Both the position numbers and the translations under genes were made by a program. This document shows positions 61,901-64,000 of a stretch of 64,000 nucleotides of DNA, in pieces. The number at the start of each line of letters is the position of its first letter. Position 1 is the first letter of the stretch. The notes under the pieces were generated by a model. That model was not told where the DNA came from. It made no database searches and worked only from the letters and a program-made list of their open reading frames with translations. The DNA is from Hoeflea_A sp965216535 (GTDB lineage: Bacteria > Pseudomonadota > Alphaproteobacteria > Rhizobiales > Rhizobiaceae), in NCBI GenBank assembly GCA_965216535.1, contig OZ244175.1, positions 7,812,001 through 7,876,000 on the forward strand. The letters run 5' to 3'.

Positions 61901-61926
61901 GATAACGCCTGTTGAATGGTCTGCAT
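58915..61926 (-). CDS. Tri-domain protein: APH-type kinase, M23 peptidase-like domain, class III aminotransferase
   Basis: The protein has 1003 residues. Residues ~1-340 are an aminoglycoside-phosphotransferase-type kinase (HNDANDYNVLV catalytic loop near 192, LIDLGDMC). Residues ~420-560 are an M23/LytM-like domain (HLAVDGFAPAGTPLHAPLDG, HVHFQL). Residues ~580-1003 are a PLP class III aminotransferase fold (FFVNSGTEANELALRLAR, IADEVQTGLGRLG, Lys in VLGKPIGNGHPLG near 842). In animals, hydroxylysine kinase and AGXT2L-type phospho-lyases are separate enzymes related to the outer two domains, so kinase plus phospho-lyase on an amino alcohol is a reasonable inference. The role of the central domain in an apparently cytoplasmic protein is unclear. 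An MFS gene lies just upstream. Confidence 0.92.
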   Translation of the reverse strand: MQTIQQALSDHWGIAAALTRLDGEYDLNFLADRDDGTRVIVKAMRPECERELVDLQVAALEHMAAHEPGLPVPNVVRTVGGAAVLEVTDDDGHARLVWVLECLPGLCFAKAAPKTDKLLHDLGGVLGACAAALADFDHPGARRDFKWNLVQADWIASQTGCIGDPTRKAIVDAIAADFDGLKPALSELPQQAIHNDANDYNVLVDGCLTGAPRISGLIDLGDMCVAPRVCDLAIAAAYVVLDHPKPEAALAALVSGYHAANPLMPQEVDLVWPLLRARLAVSVVNSTLMAVDNPDDPYVTISQAPAWRFLETDGLHGGLITARLRAACGLPAVEGAERVMAWLDSSRGSFAPLMGTDLSEAPLGSLSVENSTSPRNPFEMPAEEAARLGEEFEDNGRIWLGYYHEPRLIYTDTAFRRGPWKASDRRTVHLAVDGFAPAGTPLHAPLDGTVIVAEYRAGNLDYGGVIVLRHETPEGDPFFTLYGHLNPAFLEQLKPGDRVERGAVFCTLGDLDQNGGWAPHVHFQLALTVDGLEKDWPGVGDPDDMVLWGAICPNPAALLNLPDDKVRFEPTDKAQVLADRRRHFGGNLSLTYDDPVMLVRGWKHHLFDEWGRAYLDAYNNVPHVGHAHPRIQAVAADQLKRMNSNTRYLHPAQTAFAKKILSKLPDPFEVCFFVNSGTEANELALRLARAHTAAKGMVTPDHGYHGNTTGVIDISAYKFNAPGGVGQSDWVELVEVADDYRGSFRRDDPDRAQKFADLVDPAVASLRAKGHGLAGFIAETFPSVGGQIIPPEGYLAAVYDKIRAAGGVCIADEVQTGLGRLGDFYFGFEHQQALPDIVVLGKPIGNGHPLGVLVTTRAIADSFAKGPEFFSTFGGSTLSCRVGKEVLDIVDDEGLQDNARRMGAVLMDGLKSLQRGHTCIGDVRGMGLFLGVELIRPDGSEATEICAYVKNRMRDRRILIGSEGPKDNILKIRPPLTIDEEGVDMLLTVFDDILDEVTTVQSG

Positions 61927-61944
61927 ACCTGTTCCCAGCCAGTC

Positions 61945-61981
61945 TAGATCAAAGGGCGATAAGTTTGCACCATTTGATCTA
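61945..61981. repeat. Palindromic repeat family 1, copy C
   Basis: Arms TAGATCAAA and TTTGATCTA enclose a 19-nt loop sharing GGGCGATAAGTTTG with copy B. Compared with copy B, one arm base changed G to T and the partner changed C to A, preserving pairing. It lies between the MFS gene and the tri-domain gene and supplies the MFS stop codon (61979-61981). Confidence 0.8.
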
Positions 61982-63232
61982 ACCCGCCGTCACCCGGCCG
62001 GAGATTCGGCGAATATCGTCGGAACGACCGATGGTGGCAATACCGATGAGCAGCAGCACTCCGTATGCAATCGCCAGGTAGAACGGATTGCGCAGACCGA
62101 AGGCGAGCAATTCTCCACCGATCAGCGAGTTCAGTCCCGCGGCCAGCGTCCACACGGCGACCGAGACGCCCATCACCCAGCCTTGCAGGGTGTCGTCCAC
62201 GCTCGCAGAAAACAGAGCGAACATGGCCGGCGCGCCAATGCCGTGGGCAAACCCAAGCGGCACGAACGCCAGATAGGCGATCGTTGCTGTCGGCGCCGCA
62301 ATCAGCAGGGCGATCGAGGCGATCATGACGATGGCCGAGACCACGAGCATCGTGCTGCGGGCCATTCGCTCCTGGAACGGGCCGACCAGGAACGTGCTCG
62401 TAACACCGAAGCTGGCGCCGAAGACAAGCACGCCGATGCTGGTGCCCACGGTGTCCATGGAAAAACGACCCGAAAGATAGTTGGTCAGGAAGATATAGGC
62501 GGTGATCAGCATGCCCATGTACAAAAACCACAGAACCGTGACCCGGCCGACCGTCGGGTGTTTGGCGATGTCGAGAATGAGACGGACGATGTCGAGCGGG
62601 TTGAGGCGCAGCGGCAGGCGGTTCGGATTCACATCGTGAAAGAACAACAGGATCATCGCTGCGGCGAACAAGTTGAAAGCGCCGCCGATATAGAATGGCA
62701 GCGCGAGTGACGCATCGCTGCCGAGCAGCTGGTGATCGGAAAATACGCCTCCGATGACGGGTCCTGCCACCAGCCCAATACCGGCGCCGGCGACGATGAA
62801 ACCCATATTGCGACCCTTGTCCGCATCGTCGGTGCTGACGTCTGCCATCGCGGCCTGGGCGATTGACTGCGTCCCCGCGGTGAAGCCGGTAATCGCCCGG
62901 CTGGCGATCAGCAGCGCGAAGCTGTCGATGCTCATGGCGATGACAGTGAGCACATAGCCGGCGAACGAGCCGGTCAGGCACAGAATCAAACCCTTCTTGC
63001 GGCCGATACTGTCGGAAATCCGGCTGACATAGACAGCGCCGAGAAACCAGGTGATGAAGAAGACGCCGATGACCAGGCCGTAATTGAAACGCCGCGCCGC
63101 TTCAGCCGTCCCAGCCGGCAGAAAGCCCAGGTCCGCCTGCATCATCAAGGCGTTGAAGATGGGAAAAGCCAGGCCCTGGCCCATGACATCAACGAGCACG
63201 ACCAGCATCAAGCTGAGTTTTGCAAGGTTCAT
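61979..63232 (-). CDS. MFS transporter, partner of the tri-domain enzyme
   Basis: The protein has 417 residues and 12 membrane segments. The loop after helix 2 is RISDSIGRKKGLILCLTGSF and helix 5 contains SIAQAAMADVS, as in drug/sugar-like MFS proteins. It is 52 bp upstream of the tri-domain gene on the same strand, so it may import that enzyme's amino-alcohol substrate; this is inferred. Its stop codon lies in a hairpin repeat. Confidence 0.88.
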   Translation of the reverse strand: MNLAKLSLMLVVLVDVMGQGLAFPIFNALMMQADLGFLPAGTAEAARRFNYGLVIGVFFITWFLGAVYVSRISDSIGRKKGLILCLTGSFAGYVLTVIAMSIDSFALLIASRAITGFTAGTQSIAQAAMADVSTDDADKGRNMGFIVAGAGIGLVAGPVIGGVFSDHQLLGSDASLALPFYIGGAFNLFAAAMILLFFHDVNPNRLPLRLNPLDIVRLILDIAKHPTVGRVTVLWFLYMGMLITAYIFLTNYLSGRFSMDTVGTSIGVLVFGASFGVTSTFLVGPFQERMARSTMLVVSAIVMIASIALLIAAPTATIAYLAFVPLGFAHGIGAPAMFALFSASVDDTLQGWVMGVSVAVWTLAAGLNSLIGGELLAFGLRNPFYLAIAYGVLLLIGIATIGRSDDIRRISGRVTAG

Positions 63233-63402
63233 CGCGGACTCCAGATTTCATGCGCCGTCTCCGGCACAAGCTGCAACGCTGACGGGTAGCGGTATGTAGC
63301 ACAATTTGCCGGGCGGATAGCTTCGATCCGGACCACTGTCTTGCGCTTAGCGGTTTTGCCGGTCAACAATGATCCGGCAAAATGAAGACTGGGGGAGAAT
63401 TC

Positions 63403-63990
63403 ATGCCGCAATTCCCGTCGCTGCCGGAGACGGCGCATCTGACCGACCTGCTGGTGCGGTTTCCCAAGAACGTCCGGCCGCTGATGGCCTATGTGAATGC
63501 CGTGATGCGTTCGGAGGGTGCGCTGACCGTCGGCGAACGCGAGCTGATCGCGGCCTACGTCTCCGGCCTCAATGCCTGCACCTTCTGCTACGGCTCGCAC
63601 ACCATTTACGCCCGCGCGTTCGGCGTTCCGGAGGGGCAGCTGGAACAGCTGATCGAAAACGTCGAAGCCGCGGACGTCGATCCGAAGCTGAAGCCGCTGC
63701 TGGCCTATGTTGCCAAACTCAACACCCTGCCGAGCAAACTGGTCTCCGCCGACGCCAAGGCAGTGTTCGAAGCCGGCTGGTCTGAAGAGGCCCTGTTCGA
63801 GGCCAACGAAGTGGCCGGGCTCTTCAACCTGATGAACCGGATGGTCGAGGGCGGCGGCGTCAATTTCGACTATGCCGACGATCCTGGGCAGCACACAATC
63901 CAGCCAGGAAACTCGGAGGCACTGGCAAACTCCTATCTCAACTATGCGGATCGGCTGGAGAAACTGGCCGGGGAGAAGCACGCGGACTGA
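63403..63990 (+). CDS. Carboxymuconolactone decarboxylase/AhpD-family protein
   Basis: The protein has 195 residues from ATG 63403, with GGGGGAGAA upstream. The active-site motif NACTFCYGSHTIYA (C-x2-C with His) and the preceding LTVGERELIAAYVSGL define a peroxidase-related AhpD-like protein. The two Cys and the His could act in peroxide reduction with a thiol partner. It is divergent from the MFS gene. Confidence 0.9.
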   Translation: MPQFPSLPETAHLTDLLVRFPKNVRPLMAYVNAVMRSEGALTVGERELIAAYVSGLNACTFCYGSHTIYARAFGVPEGQLEQLIENVEAADVDPKLKPLLAYVAKLNTLPSKLVSADAKAVFEAGWSEEALFEANEVAGLFNLMNRMVEGGGVNFDYADDPGQHTIQPGNSEALANSYLNYADRLEKLAGEKHAD

Positions 63991-64000
63991 CTCCGAAATA

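Noticed and set aside
61944..62981. 345-residue alternative frame on the MFS strand
   Set aside because: Composition is Arg/His/Gly rich without membrane helices; the overlapping 417-residue frame has 12 helices and MFS motifs.

Overview
The window is high-GC DNA from an alphaproteobacterium, most likely Hyphomicrobiales (Rhizobiales). Family or genus cannot be fixed from the sequence alone. The placement rests on familiar neighbourhoods: hrcA-grpE divergent from rph-VOC-rdgB-hemW, glk-ABC exporter-dapB-gpmA on one strand, LpoA-like lipoprotein divergent from rsmI-yraN, and an EI24/CysZ-like membrane protein beside a PfkB kinase.

Regions. 1-6.3 kb: two tandem paralogous genes for large secreted RTX/VCBS/DUF4214 proteins. 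The first is cut by the window edge and shares an almost identical 970-bp 3' end with the second. The second carries two blocks of exactly seven ~60-residue repeats, which I read as two seven-bladed beta-propellers. 6.3-7.2 kb: no gene seen. 7.2-11.7 kb: DapA-family enzyme, GntR regulator and a TRAP transporter (DctP-Q-M). 11.7-18.7 kb: small conserved genes (dodecin, VOC, AraC regulator/MFS pair, tRNA-Ser(GGA), msrA, an orphan BMP-type binding protein) and a decayed methyltransferase. 18.7-24.5 kb: housekeeping genes (yraN, rsmI, LpoA-like, Ada/Ogt, DUF2244, glutamine amidotransferase, nth). 24.5-31.9 kb: a sugar oxidation and uptake locus with SMP-30 lactonase, FadR-type regulator, enolase-superfamily dehydratase, sugar ABC transporter, SDR dehydrogenase and aldose epimerase. 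31.9-38 kb: DUF1993, an XRE regulator pair, YjbR, P-loop kinase, a MerR/P-loop fusion, GNAT, a ParE/RHH toxin-antitoxin pair and EI24. 38-45 kb: adenosine kinase-like gene, grpE/hrcA, rph/VOC/rdgB/hemW and a serine hydrolase. 45-49.7 kb: an unknown protein, TraB-like and deoxyribosyltransferase-like proteins, MBL, HAD and GNAT. 49.7-55.4 kb: gpmA, dapB, exporter, glk, mepA. 55.5-58.9 kb: a GT-C membrane protein divergent from a GtrB/GtrA-like pair. 58.9-64 kb: a kinase/M23/aminotransferase tri-fusion with an MFS transporter, then a CMD/AhpD-family protein.

How genes work together. The 24.5-31.9 kb locus reads as a non-phosphorylative pathway: sugar import, mutarotation, oxidation to lactone, lactone hydrolysis, dehydration to a 2-keto-3-deoxy acid. 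The last cleavage or dehydration enzyme is missing locally, and the DapA-family enzyme at 7.2 kb is one candidate. The 55.5-58.9 kb genes look like a polyprenyl-linked sugar transfer module.

Several dispersed hairpin repeats were found by eye. They include a three-copy family whose arms show a compensatory base change, paired hairpins after the DUF1993 gene with a partial copy after nth, and a GGGGACAG-type inverted repeat of the kind often linked to REP-associated transposases. In three places a gene's stop codon lies inside such an element.

Where upstream in-frame codons existed I moved starts using ribosome-binding sites and family N-termini. All family assignments come from motif recognition, not from searches.
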